The notes: generated from the letters alone by a model not told the origin. DNA of 64,000 nt from DATJIG01 sp050260515 (GCA_050260515.1 JBLNCI010000045.1:1-64000); one strand, 5' to 3'; shown: positions 19,291 to 30,202, counted from the stretch's first letter. Numbers and translations are program-made.

Positions 19291-20291
19291 TCCGCGCGCC
19301 GCAAGCTTTGCCCGGCGGGCATGTGCCGGTTCTGCTCGCCGAGGTGATGGCGGCGCTGAGCCCGCGCGACGGTGGCATCTACGTCGACGGCACTTTCGGC
19401 GCGGGCGGGTACAGCCGCGCCATCCTCGATTCCTGCGATTGCACGGTGTGGGCGATCGACCGCGACCCCGACGCGATCCGCCGCGCCGAGGCGCTGGCGC
19501 GCGACTACGACGGGCGGCTCCACCCGGTTCTGGGCCGCTTCGGCGACATGGACCGGCTGCTCGCCGACCACGGCGTGACCGCAGTCGACGGCGTGACCCT
19601 CGACCTCGGCGTCTCGTCGCCGCAGCTCGACGAGGCCGATCGCGGCTTCTCGTTCCGCGCCGACGGCCCGCTCGACATGCGCATGGAAAAGTCCGGTGCG
19701 TCGGCGGCCGACGTCGTCAACACCGCCGAGGAATCCGAGCTCGCCGACATCCTCTACGTCTACGGCGAAGAGCGCCGCGCGCGCGCCATCGCCCGCGCGA
19801 TCGGCCGCGCCCGCGCCGAGGAACCGATCACCCGGACCCAGCAGCTCGTGGCCGTCGTGCACCGCGCCATCGGCCCGCGCTCGGGCGACGTCGACTCGGC
19901 GACGCGGACCTTCCAGGCGCTGCGCATCCACGTCAACGATGAGATGGGCGAGCTCGAGCGCGGGCTCGCCGCCGCCGAGCGCATCCTCGCGCCCGGCGGG
20001 CGCCTCGCCGTTGTCTCGTTCCATTCGCTTGAGGACCGCACGGTCAAAAGTTTTCTCAGTCTCCGTGCCGGTTCCTCGGCGCGGCCCTCGCGTCATCAGC
20101 CGTCCCTTTCCTCCCGGGGGACAACGCGAGTGGCCGCGCCACCCTTCTCCCTGCTCGTCCGCAAGGCGGTCCGCCCGTCCGACGACGAGTGCGCGCGCAA
20201 TCCGCGCTCCCGCTCGGCGCGGCTGCGCGCCGCAGCCCGAACCGACGCTCCGCCCTTCCCGCCCTCGATCCGCGGGGGCGTGCAACCGTGA
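19287..20291 (+). CDS. rsmH: 16S rRNA (cytosine1402-N4)-methyltransferase RsmH
   Basis: The 334-residue protein shows [15 protein letters not shown] at the N-terminus and the SAM-binding motif [16 protein letters not shown]. It also has [20 protein letters not shown] and PLDMRM, and the C-terminal [11 protein letters not shown], all RsmH/MraW signatures. It methylates C1402 in the ribosomal decoding site. It overlaps mraZ by 4 bases and ftsL by 4 bases (GTGA). The C-terminal 60 residues are Arg/Ser-rich and poorly conserved. Confidence 0.96.
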   Translation: MIRAPQALPGGHVPVLLAEVMAALSPRDGGIYVDGTFGAGGYSRAILDSCDCTVWAIDRDPDAIRRAEALARDYDGRLHPVLGRFGDMDRLLADHGVTAVDGVTLDLGVSSPQLDEADRGFSFRADGPLDMRMEKSGASAADVVNTAEESELADILYVYGEERRARAIARAIGRARAEEPITRTQQLVAVVHRAIGPRSGDVDSATRTFQALRIHVNDEMGELERGLAAAERILAPGGRLAVVSFHSLEDRTVKSFLSLRAGSSARPSRHQPSLSSRGTTRVAAPPFSLLVRKAVRPSDDECARNPRSRSARLRAAARTDAPPFPPSIRGGVQP

Positions 20292-20767
20292 GCTGGCGGG
20301 CGACGCTCCTCTGGTCTCTTCTCGCCGCTCTCGTCGGCTTCGGTCTCTTTCACGTGAAGTATCAGGTCCAGGCGCTCGAGGATCGGCTCGCGAAGCTCAA
20401 TCGCGACATCGTCCGCGAGCAGGCGCAGATCCACGTCCTGCGCGCCGAGTGGACCTATCTCAACCGTCCGGAGCGCATCGAGGAGCTGGCCAACAAGTAT
20501 CTGCAGCTCGCCGCGCCCAAGGCGTCGCAGATCGGCTCGATCGCCGAGTTGCCGATGCGCCGCGACGGCGAGGAGGCCCCCGCCGTCGCCACGCGGCAGC
20601 CGGCGAAGTCGCTCCCGGCGCCGGCGCACCGCGTGCCCGGGACGCCCGTCGCGACCCCGGTCGCCGCGGTGCCGAGCGACGCCTACGCCCTGCGTCCGCT
20701 GATGAAGGACGAGCTCAGCGCCGGCCTGCCCGACGACACCGTCGCACTGCCCGCAGGTGGCCGATGA
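20288..20767 (+). CDS. ftsL: Cell division protein FtsL
   Basis: The start is GTG 20288, which overlaps the rsmH stop; an upstream ATG in this frame would run deep into rsmH. The 159-residue product has a short cytoplasmic tip, one membrane helix ([22 protein letters not shown]) and a coiled-coil ([39 protein letters not shown]) typical of FtsL. A Pro/Ala-rich tail of about 70 residues follows and is unusually long for this family. FtsL joins FtsB and FtsQ to activate FtsWI. Overlap with ftsI is ATGA. Confidence 0.88.
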   Translation: MSWRATLLWSLLAALVGFGLFHVKYQVQALEDRLAKLNRDIVREQAQIHVLRAEWTYLNRPERIEELANKYLQLAAPKASQIGSIAELPMRRDGEEAPAVATRQPAKSLPAPAHRVPGTPVATPVAAVPSDAYALRPLMKDELSAGLPDDTVALPAGGR

Positions 20768-22458
20768 GCTCCGAAGAACTCGCGCGCCTCGACGGCGTCC
20801 ACAAGCAGGCGATCGAGACCGGCCGCAAGCGGCTGCTGATCGGCAGCGGCCTGTTCGTGATGGTGTTCGTCGCCATCGTCGGGCGCCTCGCCGACCTCAC
20901 GCTCATGCAGGAGGGCTACGAGCCACGCCTCGCGTCGAGCCACACCCAGCCGTTCGCCGCCGGCCGCGCCGACATCATCGACCGCAACGGCGTCATCCTC
21001 GCGACCTCGCTGTCGACCGCGTCGCTCTACGCCAACCCGCATCATGTGCTCGACGCGAAGGACGCGGCGCGGAAGATCGTCAAGGTGCTGCCGGAGCTCG
21101 ACGCCGCGCAGATCGAGGCGCGACTCTCGTCGGGCCGCAGCTTCGTGTGGATCAAGCGCAACCTCACGCCGAAGACCGAGTACGCGCTCAACGCGCTCGG
21201 CATCCCGGGCCTCTACTTCGTGCGCGAGGAGCGCCGCGTCTATCCGCAGGGGTCGGATGCCGCGCACGTGGTCGGATACGCCGGCACCGACAATCACGGC
21301 CTCGCCGGCATCGAGAAGTCGTTCGACGAGCAGCTCCGCTCCAGCGCGCAGCCGGTGCAGCTCTCGCTCGACCTCCGCGTCCAGCACATCCTCCACGAGG
21401 AACTCGCCGCGGCGGTGAAGAAGTTCAGCGCCGAGGGCGCGAGCGGCCTCGTGATGGACGTCAGCACCGGCGAGATCATCGCCATGGTGTCGCTGCCCGA
21501 CTTCGATCCGCACAATCCCATGGCGCAGGACCCGAAGGCGATCTTCAACCGCGACACCCTCGGCGTCTACGAGATGGGCTCGACCTTCAAGCTGTTCACG
21601 GTGTCGATGGCGCTCGACTCCGGCTCGGCGACGCTCGCCTCGAGCTACGACGCCGCGCACCCGATCAAGGTCGGCCGCTTCACCATCACTGATTACAAGG
21701 GCGAGAACCGCTGGCTGACGCTGCCCGAGGTGATCCGCTACTCGTCCAACCTCGGCGCCGCGCGCATCGCGCTCGAAGCCGGCGTCGCGACGCATCGCCA
21801 GTACATCGAGCGCTTCGGGCTGACCAAGCCGCTGTCGCTGGAGATCGGCGAACTCGGCACGCCGCGCGTTCCCAACCCGTGGCGCGAGGTCAGCACCATG
21901 ACCATCGCCTTCGGCCACGGCCTCTCGGTCACCCCGGTGCACCTCGCGAGCGGCATCTCCGCGGTCGCGAACGGCGGCGTGCTGCACCCGGCGACGCTGA
22001 TCAAGCGCGATCCAAGCGAACCTGTGCCGGGCGAGCGCGTGATTTCCGAACAAACCTCGTACACAGTGCGTAAACTCATGCGGCTCGTCGTCACCGACGG
22101 CACCGGCAAGCTCGCCAACGTTCCGGGCTACCTGGTCGGCGGCAAGACCGGCACGGCGGAGAAGAACGGCGTCGGCGGCTACAAGCGCAAGGCGAACCTC
22201 TCGCTGTTCGTCGGCGCGTTCCCGATGACGGCGCCGCGTTACATCGTCGTCGCGATGGTCGACGAGCCGCATGGAACGAAGGACACCTACGGCTATTCAA
22301 CCGGCGGCTGGACCGCCGCCCCGGTGGCCGGACGCGTGATCGCGCGCAGCGCAGCGATCCTCGGCGTCCACCCCGTCGATGAGAACGCCCCCGACGTTCG
22401 CTCCGCCATGGATCTCAACGTCGCGGCGCCGCGGAGCAAACGGATTGCGGCTAACTGA
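20764..22458 (+). CDS. ftsI: Peptidoglycan D,D-transpeptidase FtsI (PBP3)
   Basis: The 564-residue class B penicillin-binding protein has a single membrane anchor (about residues 23-43, LLIGSGLFVMVFVAIVGRLA). A pedestal domain follows (GRADIIDRNGVILATSLSTASLYANP). In the transpeptidase domain the acyl-acceptor serine is in MGSTFK (Ser273-Lys276), the SxN motif is Ser327-Asn329, and KTGTA starts at Lys461. It cross-links septal peptidoglycan in the FtsW-FtsI complex. It overlaps ftsL by 4 bases and probably murE by 14. Confidence 0.96.
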   Translation: MSSEELARLDGVHKQAIETGRKRLLIGSGLFVMVFVAIVGRLADLTLMQEGYEPRLASSHTQPFAAGRADIIDRNGVILATSLSTASLYANPHHVLDAKDAARKIVKVLPELDAAQIEARLSSGRSFVWIKRNLTPKTEYALNALGIPGLYFVREERRVYPQGSDAAHVVGYAGTDNHGLAGIEKSFDEQLRSSAQPVQLSLDLRVQHILHEELAAAVKKFSAEGASGLVMDVSTGEIIAMVSLPDFDPHNPMAQDPKAIFNRDTLGVYEMGSTFKLFTVSMALDSGSATLASSYDAAHPIKVGRFTITDYKGENRWLTLPEVIRYSSNLGAARIALEAGVATHRQYIERFGLTKPLSLEIGELGTPRVPNPWREVSTMTIAFGHGLSVTPVHLASGISAVANGGVLHPATLIKRDPSEPVPGERVISEQTSYTVRKLMRLVVTDGTGKLANVPGYLVGGKTGTAEKNGVGGYKRKANLSLFVGAFPMTAPRYIVVAMVDEPHGTKDTYGYSTGGWTAAPVAGRVIARSAAILGVHPVDENAPDVRSAMDLNVAAPRSKRIAAN

Positions 22459-23926
22459 GCTCGTGAAAGGCATGGGAACGCGACTGGAGAAACAGGCGGC
22501 CGAGGCGGATCGCGAGATCGCCGGGCTGACCTCCGATTCGCGCCGCGTCCGGCGCGACTATCTGTTCGCCGCGCTTCCGGGTGGGCGCGCCGACGGCCGC
22601 GCGTACGTGGCCGATGCCGTCGGCAAGGGCGCGATGGCGCTGCTGGTCGAAACCGGCGTCGCCCAGGCGCTGCGAGGCGAGGTGCCGGAGCGCGTCGCCC
22701 TCCTCGAGGACGACAACCCGCGCAAGCGCTTCGCACTGCTCGCCGCGCGTGTGTTCAGCGGGCAGCCCGATCGCATCGCCGCCGTCACCGGCACCAACGG
22801 CAAGACCTCGGTCGTCAACTTCGCGCGCCAGATGTGGACCGCCATCGGCGAAAGCGCCGCGAGCGTCGGGACGCTCGGGGTGACGGCGCCGGACTATCGC
22901 GAGCCCGGCACGCTGACGACTCCCGATCCGGTGGAGCTCCATCGCATCCTCTCCGAACTGAAGCGCCGTGGCGTCGATCGTCTGGCGATGGAGGCGTCGA
23001 GCCACGGACTCGACCAGTACCGGCTCGACGGCGTCCAGATCACCGCGGCGGTGTTCACCAATCTCACCCGCGATCACCTCGACTACCACAAGACCTTCGA
23101 GGCCTATCTCGCGGCGAAGCTGCGGCTGTTTGCCGAGTTGCTGCCCGCCCACGGCCTCGCCGTCATCAATGCCGATTCCCCGGAATTCGAGACCGTCGCC
23201 GACGTTGCGCGAAAGCGGCACCAGCGCATCGTCTCGTTCGGCGCGAAGGGCGATGACGTCCGCATCGTCGCGGTCAAGCCGACCAGCGCCGGCCAGCACC
23301 TCACGCTCGCCATCTGCGGCCGGCGCGTCGAAGCCGACCTGCCGCTGATCGGCGCGTTCCAGGCCTCCAACGTCGCCGCGGCGCTCGGGCTCTTGATCGC
23401 CTGCGGCGAATCGACCGAAGCGTGCGCGCAGGCCGTCCCCGCGCTCACCGGGGTCCCCGGCCGCATGGAGCTCGCCGCCACACTCTCCAACGGCGCCGCG
23501 ATCTACGTCGACTACGCGCATACGCCCGACGGGCTCGCCAACGCCTTGGCGTCGGTGCGCCCGCACGCGACCGGCAAGCTCGTCGTGGTGTTCGGCTGCG
23601 GCGGCGATCGCGATCCCGGCAAGCGCCCGGAGATGGGCCGCATCGCCGTTCGCCTCGCCGACCGCGCCGTCGTCACCGACGACAACCCGCGCAGCGAGAG
23701 CGCGTCGGCGATCCGCGCCGCCGTGCTCGCGGGCGCGACCGGCGCGATGGAGATCGGCGACCGTGCACAGGCGATCGCCGCTGCGATCGCCTCGCTGGAG
23801 TCGGGGGACGTGCTGCTGATCGCCGGCAAGGGCCACGAGCAGGGGCAGATCATCGGGGATCGGGTGATTCCGTTCGACGACCGTCAGGTCGCGCGCGAGG
23901 CCGCGCGCAGCCATGGCGGCCGGTGA
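22445..23926 (+). CDS. murE: UDP-MurNAc-L-Ala-D-Glu:meso-DAP ligase MurE
   Basis: I place the start at TTG 22445 because it gives an N-terminus LRLTELVKG like other MurE proteins and lies about 8 bases after GGAG; GTG 22463 and ATG 22472 are alternatives. The protein would have 493 residues. The P-loop is VTGTNGKTSVVNF. TTPDPVELHRIL and DYAHTPDGLANAL are family motifs. DDNPRSE contains the DNPR signature for meso-diaminopimelate, so the wall is DAP type. It follows ftsI and precedes murF by 10 bases. Confidence 0.95.
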   Translation: MRLTELVKGMGTRLEKQAAEADREIAGLTSDSRRVRRDYLFAALPGGRADGRAYVADAVGKGAMALLVETGVAQALRGEVPERVALLEDDNPRKRFALLAARVFSGQPDRIAAVTGTNGKTSVVNFARQMWTAIGESAASVGTLGVTAPDYREPGTLTTPDPVELHRILSELKRRGVDRLAMEASSHGLDQYRLDGVQITAAVFTNLTRDHLDYHKTFEAYLAAKLRLFAELLPAHGLAVINADSPEFETVADVARKRHQRIVSFGAKGDDVRIVAVKPTSAGQHLTLAICGRRVEADLPLIGAFQASNVAAALGLLIACGESTEACAQAVPALTGVPGRMELAATLSNGAAIYVDYAHTPDGLANALASVRPHATGKLVVVFGCGGDRDPGKRPEMGRIAVRLADRAVVTDDNPRSESASAIRAAVLAGATGAMEIGDRAQAIAAAIASLESGDVLLIAGKGHEQGQIIGDRVIPFDDRQVAREAARSHGGR

Positions 23927-23936
23927 AAGGGGGCGA

Positions 23937-25373
23937 ATGAACTGGGAAGCGCCGCTGTGGACGGCCGCCGACGCCGAGACCGCGACCGGCGGACGCTCGA
24001 CCCGCGACTGGCGGGCGACCGGCGTCTCGATCGACTCGCGCACGCTCAATCCCGGCGACCTGTTCGTCGCGCTGAAGGCCGCCCGCGACGGCCATGACTT
24101 CGTCGGCACGGCGCTCGCCAAGGGCGCCGCCGCGGCGATGGTCAGCCGCAAGCCCGAGGGCCTGCCGCCCAATGTGGCGCTGCTCGTCGTCGACGACGTG
24201 GAACGGGCGCTCGCGGCCTTGGCCCAAGCCTCGCGCGCGCGGATTCTCGGCCGCGTCGCCGCGGTGACCGGGAGCGTCGGCAAGACCACCACCAAAGAGA
24301 TGCTGCGCGCCGCTCTCGGCGCCCAGGGGGCGACCCACGCCGCCGAAGGCAGCTTCAACAATCAGTGGGGCGTCCCGCTGTCGCTCGCCCGGATGCCGCG
24401 CACCACCCGCTACGCCGTCTTCGAGATCGGCATGAACCATGCCGGCGAGATCGACCCGCTGACAAAGCTGGTACGGCCCGACGTCGCCATCGTCACCGCG
24501 ATCGAGCCGGTGCACACCGAGCACTTCGCCTCCCTCGACGAGGTCGCCGAAGCCAAGGCGGAGATCTTCGCCGGACTCGCCCCGGGCGAAGGTACGGCGA
24601 TCATCAACGGCGACACTCCCTATTTCGACTTGCTGTCGCGGCGCGCGACCGAGCACGGCGCCAAGCGCATCCTGTCGTTCGGCGCGAAAGAAGGTGTGTG
24701 GGCACGGCTGGTCTCGGCGACCCCGGCATCGGACGGCCGCGGCATCGCCGTAGAGGCGCTGCTCGGAGGCCAGCCGATCTCACTCAATCTCTCCGTTCCC
24801 GGCCGGCACTGGGCGCTGAACGCCCTCGCGGCGCTGACGGCAGTGTCCGTCATGGGCGGCGACGTCAGCCGCGCGGCGCTGACGCTCTCCCAGATCGAGG
24901 CGCCGACCGGGCGCGGCAAGCGTCACGATGTCGCCACAGGCGACGGGTATTTCGTGCTCCTCGACGAGTCCTACAACGCGAGCCCGGCGGCGATGCGCGC
25001 CGCCTTCGCGGCCGCCGGCGCGGTGCCGGTCGGTCCCGGCGGACGGCGGATCGCGGTGCTGGGCGACATGCTCGAGCTGGGTGTCGAGGCCGAGAAATTG
25101 CACGCCGATCTATCCGGTCATCTCCAGAGCGCCAAGTTCGACCTCGTTCTCACCGCAGGGCCGCTGATGCACGCGCTGCACCGCGCGCTGCCGAAGACCA
25201 TGCAGGGAAGCCGCGCGCAGGGCGCCGACGATCTGATCGACGCAGTGCGCGCGCTGGTGCGCGCCGGCGACGTGATCGTCGTCAAAGGCTCTCATGGAAT
25301 GCGTATGGATCGGATCGTGACGGCGCTGCTGGAGTCAGCGCCGGAAGCACGATCCGCTGTGAACGGACACTGA
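23937..25373 (+). CDS. murF: UDP-MurNAc-tripeptide:D-Ala-D-Ala ligase MurF
   Basis: Start at ATG 23937 follows GAAAGGGGG at a good distance. The 478-residue protein has SIDSRTLNPGDLFVAL in the N-terminal domain and the ATP loop AVTGSVGKTTTKEML. It also has EGSFNNQWGVPLSL, EIGMNHAGEIDPLT and DESYNASPAAMRAA, all MurF hallmarks. It adds D-Ala-D-Ala to the cytoplasmic precursor to finish the pentapeptide. mraY follows after 24 bases. Confidence 0.96.
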   Translation: MNWEAPLWTAADAETATGGRSTRDWRATGVSIDSRTLNPGDLFVALKAARDGHDFVGTALAKGAAAAMVSRKPEGLPPNVALLVVDDVERALAALAQASRARILGRVAAVTGSVGKTTTKEMLRAALGAQGATHAAEGSFNNQWGVPLSLARMPRTTRYAVFEIGMNHAGEIDPLTKLVRPDVAIVTAIEPVHTEHFASLDEVAEAKAEIFAGLAPGEGTAIINGDTPYFDLLSRRATEHGAKRILSFGAKEGVWARLVSATPASDGRGIAVEALLGGQPISLNLSVPGRHWALNALAALTAVSVMGGDVSRAALTLSQIEAPTGRGKRHDVATGDGYFVLLDESYNASPAAMRAAFAAAGAVPVGPGGRRIAVLGDMLELGVEAEKLHADLSGHLQSAKFDLVLTAGPLMHALHRALPKTMQGSRAQGADDLIDAVRALVRAGDVIVVKGSHGMRMDRIVTALLESAPEARSAVNGH

Positions 25374-25397
25374 GGACGCGGAGGAACCGAGGGAACC

Positions 25398-26486
25398 GTG
25401 CTTTATAATCTGTTGGCGCCGCTTGCGACCGATTTCGCGCCGTTGAATCTGTTCCGGTACATCACCTTCCGCACTGGCGGTGCAGTGGTGACCGCCCTCG
25501 TCGTCTGCTTTCTGTGCGGCCCTTCCGTCATCCGCTGGCTGAAGCAGAAGCAGAAGGAAGGCCAGCCGATCCGCACCGACGGACCCGAGAGCCACCTCCT
25601 GACCAAGAAGGGCACGCCGACGATGGGCGGGCTCATCATCCTGCTCGGGCTGCTCGCCGGCACCCTGCTCTGGGCCGATCTCACCAACCGCTACGTCTGG
25701 GCGGTCATCCTCGTCACTACCGGCTTCGGCCTGGTCGGCTTCGCCGACGACTATCTCAAGCTCACCCGCCGCAGCCACAAGGGCGTGCCGGGAAAGACCA
25801 AGCTGCTCGCCGAGTGCGTGGTCGCCGCCGCGGCGACCGCGTGGATCATGTCGCTCTCCCGCGATCCGCTGACCACTGCGCTGGCCGTGCCGTTCCTGAA
25901 GGACATCACGCTCCAGCTCGGCCTGTGGTTCCTGCCGCTCGCCATGTTCGTGATGGTCGGCGCGTCGAACGCAGTCAACCTGACGGATGGGCTCGACGGC
26001 CTCGCTATCGTCCCGGTGATGATCGCGTCCGCCTGCTTCGCGCTGATCACCTACGTAGTCGGCAACGCGGTTTTCGCGAACTACCTGCAGATCCACTACG
26101 TCGCCGGGTCGGGCGAGCTCGCGGTGTTCTGCGGCGCGCTGGTCGGCGCCGGTCTCGGCTTCCTGTGGTTCAACGCGCCGCCGGCGATGGTGTTCATGGG
26201 CGACACCGGCTCCCTGTCGATGGGTGGTGCGCTGGGCTCGGTCGCGGTGATCGTCAAGCACGAGATCGTGCTCGCCATCGTCGGCGGGCTGTTCGTGCTC
26301 GAGACCTTCTCGGTCATCGTCCAGGTCGCCTCGTTCAAGCTCACCGGCAAGCGCGTGTTCCGCATGGCGCCGCTGCACCACCACTTCGAGAAGAAGGGAT
26401 GGGCCGAGCCGACCATCGTCATCCGCTTCTGGATCATCGCCACGGTGCTCGCCCTCGTCGGGCTCACCACGTTGAAGTTGAGGTAG
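25398..26486 (+). CDS. mraY: Phospho-MurNAc-pentapeptide transferase MraY
   Basis: The 362-residue integral membrane protein has about ten hydrophobic segments. Catalytic motifs are clear: the Asp pair in [20 protein letters not shown], and [12 protein letters not shown]. The [21 protein letters not shown] segment near the C-terminus is an MraY signature. It makes lipid I from UDP-MurNAc-pentapeptide and undecaprenyl phosphate at the inner membrane. Start and length agree with the family. Confidence 0.97.
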   Translation: MLYNLLAPLATDFAPLNLFRYITFRTGGAVVTALVVCFLCGPSVIRWLKQKQKEGQPIRTDGPESHLLTKKGTPTMGGLIILLGLLAGTLLWADLTNRYVWAVILVTTGFGLVGFADDYLKLTRRSHKGVPGKTKLLAECVVAAAATAWIMSLSRDPLTTALAVPFLKDITLQLGLWFLPLAMFVMVGASNAVNLTDGLDGLAIVPVMIASACFALITYVVGNAVFANYLQIHYVAGSGELAVFCGALVGAGLGFLWFNAPPAMVFMGDTGSLSMGGALGSVAVIVKHEIVLAIVGGLFVLETFSVIVQVASFKLTGKRVFRMAPLHHHFEKKGWAEPTIVIRFWIIATVLALVGLTTLKLR

Positions 26487-26491
26487 TACGC

Positions 26492-27895
26492 GTGATCGAT
26501 CTTCCGTTCACCGCCGGCGAACGCTACGCCGTGCTCGGGCTCGGCGCCTCGGGCATGACGGCCGCGCGCGCGCTGCTCGCCTCGGGGGCGCGCGTCACGG
26601 CGTGGGACGACGCTGCCGCGAAGCGCGATGCGGCGCTCGGCGCCGGGATCCCGGTGGGCAACCTGGCCGAGGGCGACTTCAGCGGGTTCAAGGCGCTGGT
26701 GATGTCCCCGGGAATCCCGCACAGCTTCCCGAAGCCGCACCCGATCACCGCGCGCGCCAAGGCGGCCGGCATTCCGCTGATCGCCGACGTCGAGTTGCTG
26801 GTCCGCGCCCAATCGGCCGCGCGGTTCGTCGGCATCACTGGAACCAACGGCAAGTCGACGACGACCGCGCTCGTCGGCCACGTCCTCGCTCAGCTCGGGC
26901 TCGGGCCGGAGATCGGCGGCAACCTCGGCCCCGCGGCACTGGGCCTCAAGGCGCTCGGCGCCGGCGGAAACTACGTCCTCGAACTCTCGAGCTACCAGCT
27001 CGAGCTGCTGCACACGCCGGGGTTCGCCGTGGGCGTACTGCTCAACATCACTCCCGATCACCTCGATCGTCACGGCGGGATGGACGGATACATCGCCGCG
27101 AAACGGCGCATGTTCGCCATGGTGCGCGACGGCGGCACCGCGGTGGTCGGCCTCGACGATGACCCGTGCCGCGCGATCGCCGCCGCGCTTCACGCGGAGG
27201 GCCGGCTCAAGGTCGTCGGCATTTCGGCGACGCGCACCGTCGGCGGCGGGGTTTACGCCCTCGGCGGACGTCTCGTCGACGATACCGCCGGCCGCGCCGC
27301 GCGCGTGCTCGACCTGCACGACGCCATCACCCTGCCCGGCACCCACAATGCACAGAACGCGGCAGCCGCCTTCGCCGCCACACGGGCGCTCGGCCTCGAC
27401 CCCGACCGCATCGCCGAGGCGATCGTCACCTATCCCGGGCTCGCGCATCGCCAGGAGCGGGTCGCCACCGTCGACGGCGTGCTGTTCGTGAACGACTCGA
27501 AGGCGACCAACGGCGATGCCACGTCGAAGGCGCTGGCCTGCTACGACGACATCTACTGGATCGCCGGCGGCCTCCCCAAGGAAGGCGGCATCAACGGCCT
27601 CGACGCATTCTGGCCGCGCATCCGCCATGCCTTCCTGATCGGCCAGGCCGCCCAGGACTTCGCGAGGACGCTCGCCGGCCACGTACCGACGACGATATCC
27701 GGCACGCTCGAGGTCGCGACCCGCGATGCGTTCGCCAAGGCACGCGCCGACAAAGCACACCGCGCCGTCGTGCTGCTGTCGCCGGCCTGCGCGTCCTTCG
27801 ACCAGTTCGCGAATTTCGAAGCCCGCGGCGACGCGTTCAAGACGCTCGTCCGCGACATCGCCCGCGCGGCGCAGCACGAGGGCGTGTCGGCATGA
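26492..27895 (+). CDS. murD: UDP-MurNAc-L-Ala:D-Glu ligase MurD
   Basis: The start is GTG 26492, five bases after the mraY stop; GAGGT lies upstream inside mraY. The 467-residue product begins with a Rossmann-type YAVLGLGASGMTAARALLASGA. The ATP loop is ITGTNGKSTTTALV. ELSSYQLELL, NITPDHLDRHGGMDGY and FVNDSKATNGDAT follow as expected for MurD. It adds D-glutamate. It overlaps ftsW by 4 bases. Confidence 0.96.
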   Translation: MIDLPFTAGERYAVLGLGASGMTAARALLASGARVTAWDDAAAKRDAALGAGIPVGNLAEGDFSGFKALVMSPGIPHSFPKPHPITARAKAAGIPLIADVELLVRAQSAARFVGITGTNGKSTTTALVGHVLAQLGLGPEIGGNLGPAALGLKALGAGGNYVLELSSYQLELLHTPGFAVGVLLNITPDHLDRHGGMDGYIAAKRRMFAMVRDGGTAVVGLDDDPCRAIAAALHAEGRLKVVGISATRTVGGGVYALGGRLVDDTAGRAARVLDLHDAITLPGTHNAQNAAAAFAATRALGLDPDRIAEAIVTYPGLAHRQERVATVDGVLFVNDSKATNGDATSKALACYDDIYWIAGGLPKEGGINGLDAFWPRIRHAFLIGQAAQDFARTLAGHVPTTISGTLEVATRDAFAKARADKAHRAVVLLSPACASFDQFANFEARGDAFKTLVRDIARAAQHEGVSA

Positions 27896-29010
27896 ACTTC
27901 GCCCGCAACGACACCTCGGTCATCGCGCGCTGGTGGTGGACGGTCGATCACTGGACGCTGGCGGCGATCACGATCCTGATCGGCGTCGGCCTGCTGCTGA
28001 CCCTCGCGGCAAGTCCGGCCGTCGCCGGACGCATCGGACTCGACTCCTATTACTTCGTCCGGCACCAGCTCATGTACCTGGCGCCGGCGATCATCATCAT
28101 CCTGTCGGTGTCGCTGCTCTCGCCGAAGGACGCCCGCCGCGCCGCAATCATTGCCTTGGCCGGCGCCCTGTTGCTGATGCTGCTGGTGCCGTTCGTCGGC
28201 AGCGAGATCAAGGGCGCGCGGCGCTGGGTTTCGCTCGGGCCGCTGTCGCTGCAGCCCTCGGAGATCGCCAAGCCGGCGCTGGCCGTCGTCACCGCTTGGC
28301 TGCTGTCGACCTGGCGGATGGAGGAGCGGTTCCCCGGCCACCTGCTCGCCCTCGGAGTGACTGCGGTCACCGTGGGCCTGCTGATGATGCAGCCGGACCT
28401 CGGCATGACGGTCGTCATCGTCGTGTTCACGTTCGCGCAGTTCTTCGTCGCCGGCATCCCGCTGATGCTGGTCGGGATCATCGCCGGACTCGGCGCGCTC
28501 GGTCTCACCGGCGCCTACTTCGCCCTCCCTCATGTCGCCAGCCGCATCGACCGCTTCCTCGATCCCGCCTCCGGCGACACCTACCAGATCAACACCGGCC
28601 TCGAGGCCTTCATGAACGGCGGCCTGTTCGGCCGCGGCCCAGGCGAGGGGACGGTGAAGGAGTTCCTGCCGGACGCCCACTCCGATTTCGTCTTCGCCGT
28701 CGCCGGCGAGGAGATGGGGTTCGTGCTGTGCGCGCTGCTGGTCGCGATCTTCGCCTTTGTCGTCCTGCGCGGCTTCGGCCGGATGATGAGCGAGCGCAAC
28801 CTTTTCGTGATCTACGCGGTCACCGGCCTGCTGACGCAGTTCGGCCTCCAAGCGGTGATCCACATGTCCTCGGATATGGCACTGATCCCGACAAAGGGCA
28901 TGACCCTGCCGCTGATCTCCTACGGCGGCTCGTCGCTCCTCGGCATCGCGTTCGGACTCGGCCTCGTGCTGGCGCTGACGCGCCGCCGGCCGGGCTACGG
29001 GGAGGCGTGA
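27892..29010 (+). CDS. ftsW: Septal peptidoglycan glycosyltransferase FtsW (SEDS family)
   Basis: The 372-residue polytopic protein has about ten hydrophobic segments. SEDS landmarks are visible: GARRWVSLGPLSLQPSEIAKPAL, MQPDLGMTVVI, and the C-terminal PTKGMTLPLISYGGSSLL. DAHSDFVFAVAGEEMGF is also typical. FtsW polymerises lipid II at the septum together with FtsI, encoded in the same block. The ATG lies in the murD stop (ATGA), and the stop overlaps the murG start by one base. Confidence 0.96.
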   Translation: MNFARNDTSVIARWWWTVDHWTLAAITILIGVGLLLTLAASPAVAGRIGLDSYYFVRHQLMYLAPAIIIILSVSLLSPKDARRAAIIALAGALLLMLLVPFVGSEIKGARRWVSLGPLSLQPSEIAKPALAVVTAWLLSTWRMEERFPGHLLALGVTAVTVGLLMMQPDLGMTVVIVVFTFAQFFVAGIPLMLVGIIAGLGALGLTGAYFALPHVASRIDRFLDPASGDTYQINTGLEAFMNGGLFGRGPGEGTVKEFLPDAHSDFVFAVAGEEMGFVLCALLVAIFAFVVLRGFGRMMSERNLFVIYAVTGLLTQFGLQAVIHMSSDMALIPTKGMTLPLISYGGSSLLGIAFGLGLVLALTRRRPGYGEA

Positions 29011-30202
29011 TGGCGACCCTTCCCGCCTACCAAGCCCAATCGCAGCGTCACCCGATCGTGCTCGTCGCCGGCGGCACCGGCGGCCACGTATTCCCGGCCG
29101 AGTCGCTGGCCGAAGCGCTGCGCGAGCGCGGCTACACGCTCGCGCTGTTCACCGACAAACGCGGCGAAGCCTACAAGGGCGAGCTCGGCCAACTGCCCAC
29201 CCATACCATCAGCTCGAGCCGTATGAGCGGCGGCTGGATCAACCGTGTCCGCGGCGGCCTCACGCTGCTGCGCGGCGGCCTGCAATCGCGACGGCTGTTC
29301 CGGGACCTGAAGCCGAGCGTCGTCGTCGGCTTCGGCGGCTATACCTCTGTTCCGGCGATGTGGGCGGCGACGTCGCTGTGCATCCCGACCGTCATCCACG
29401 AGCAGAATGCGCTGATGGGCCGCGCGAACCGCTTGATGGCGCCGCGCGTGAGCGCGATCGCCACCTCGTTCCGCGAGGTCGCGGGTATGCGCGCCGCTGA
29501 CCGAAGCAAAGTGGTGATGACCGGAAACCCGGTTCGGAGCGCAGTGAAGGCGCTCCGCGGCACTCCTTACAGTGCGCCGGGTCCGCAAGAGCCGATCCGC
29601 ATCCTGGTCACCGGCGGGTCTCAGGGAGCGACGGTGTTCGCGTCGGTCGTTCCCGCGGCGCTCGAGCGGCTGCCGGACGACATGCGTCGTCGCCTCGTGG
29701 TCTCCCAGCAGGCCCGCCCCGAGGACCTCGACGCGGTGCGCGCCGCCTACAAGGCCAACGGCATAGAGGCCGAGGTCGCGCCCTTCTTCACGGACCTCGC
29801 CGCGCGGCTCGGCACGACCCATCTCTTCATCGGCCGTGCCGGAGCGTCCACGATCGCCGAGATCACCTGCGCCGGGCGGCCGGCGATCCTCGTGCCGTAT
29901 CCGCACGCGGCGGACGACCATCAGACCGCCAACGCGCGCGCTCTCGAAGCCGTCGACGCCGCTGTGCTGATCCCGCAGACCGCATTCGATGCCGAGACAT
30001 TGGCGACGCGCCTCAAGCTGCTGTTCGGGTATCCGCCGAACCTCACGCGCCTGGCCGAGGCCGCGCGCGACCTCGGCACTTCGGAGGCCGCAAGCAATCT
30101 CGCCGTGCTGGTCGCGGGCCTCTGCCCCGCGCGCGCGGTGCTCGCCCGCGACGAAAACGACAACACTGCGCCTCGGAACGGCGGCGGAAAGGCGGTCGGC
30201 GC

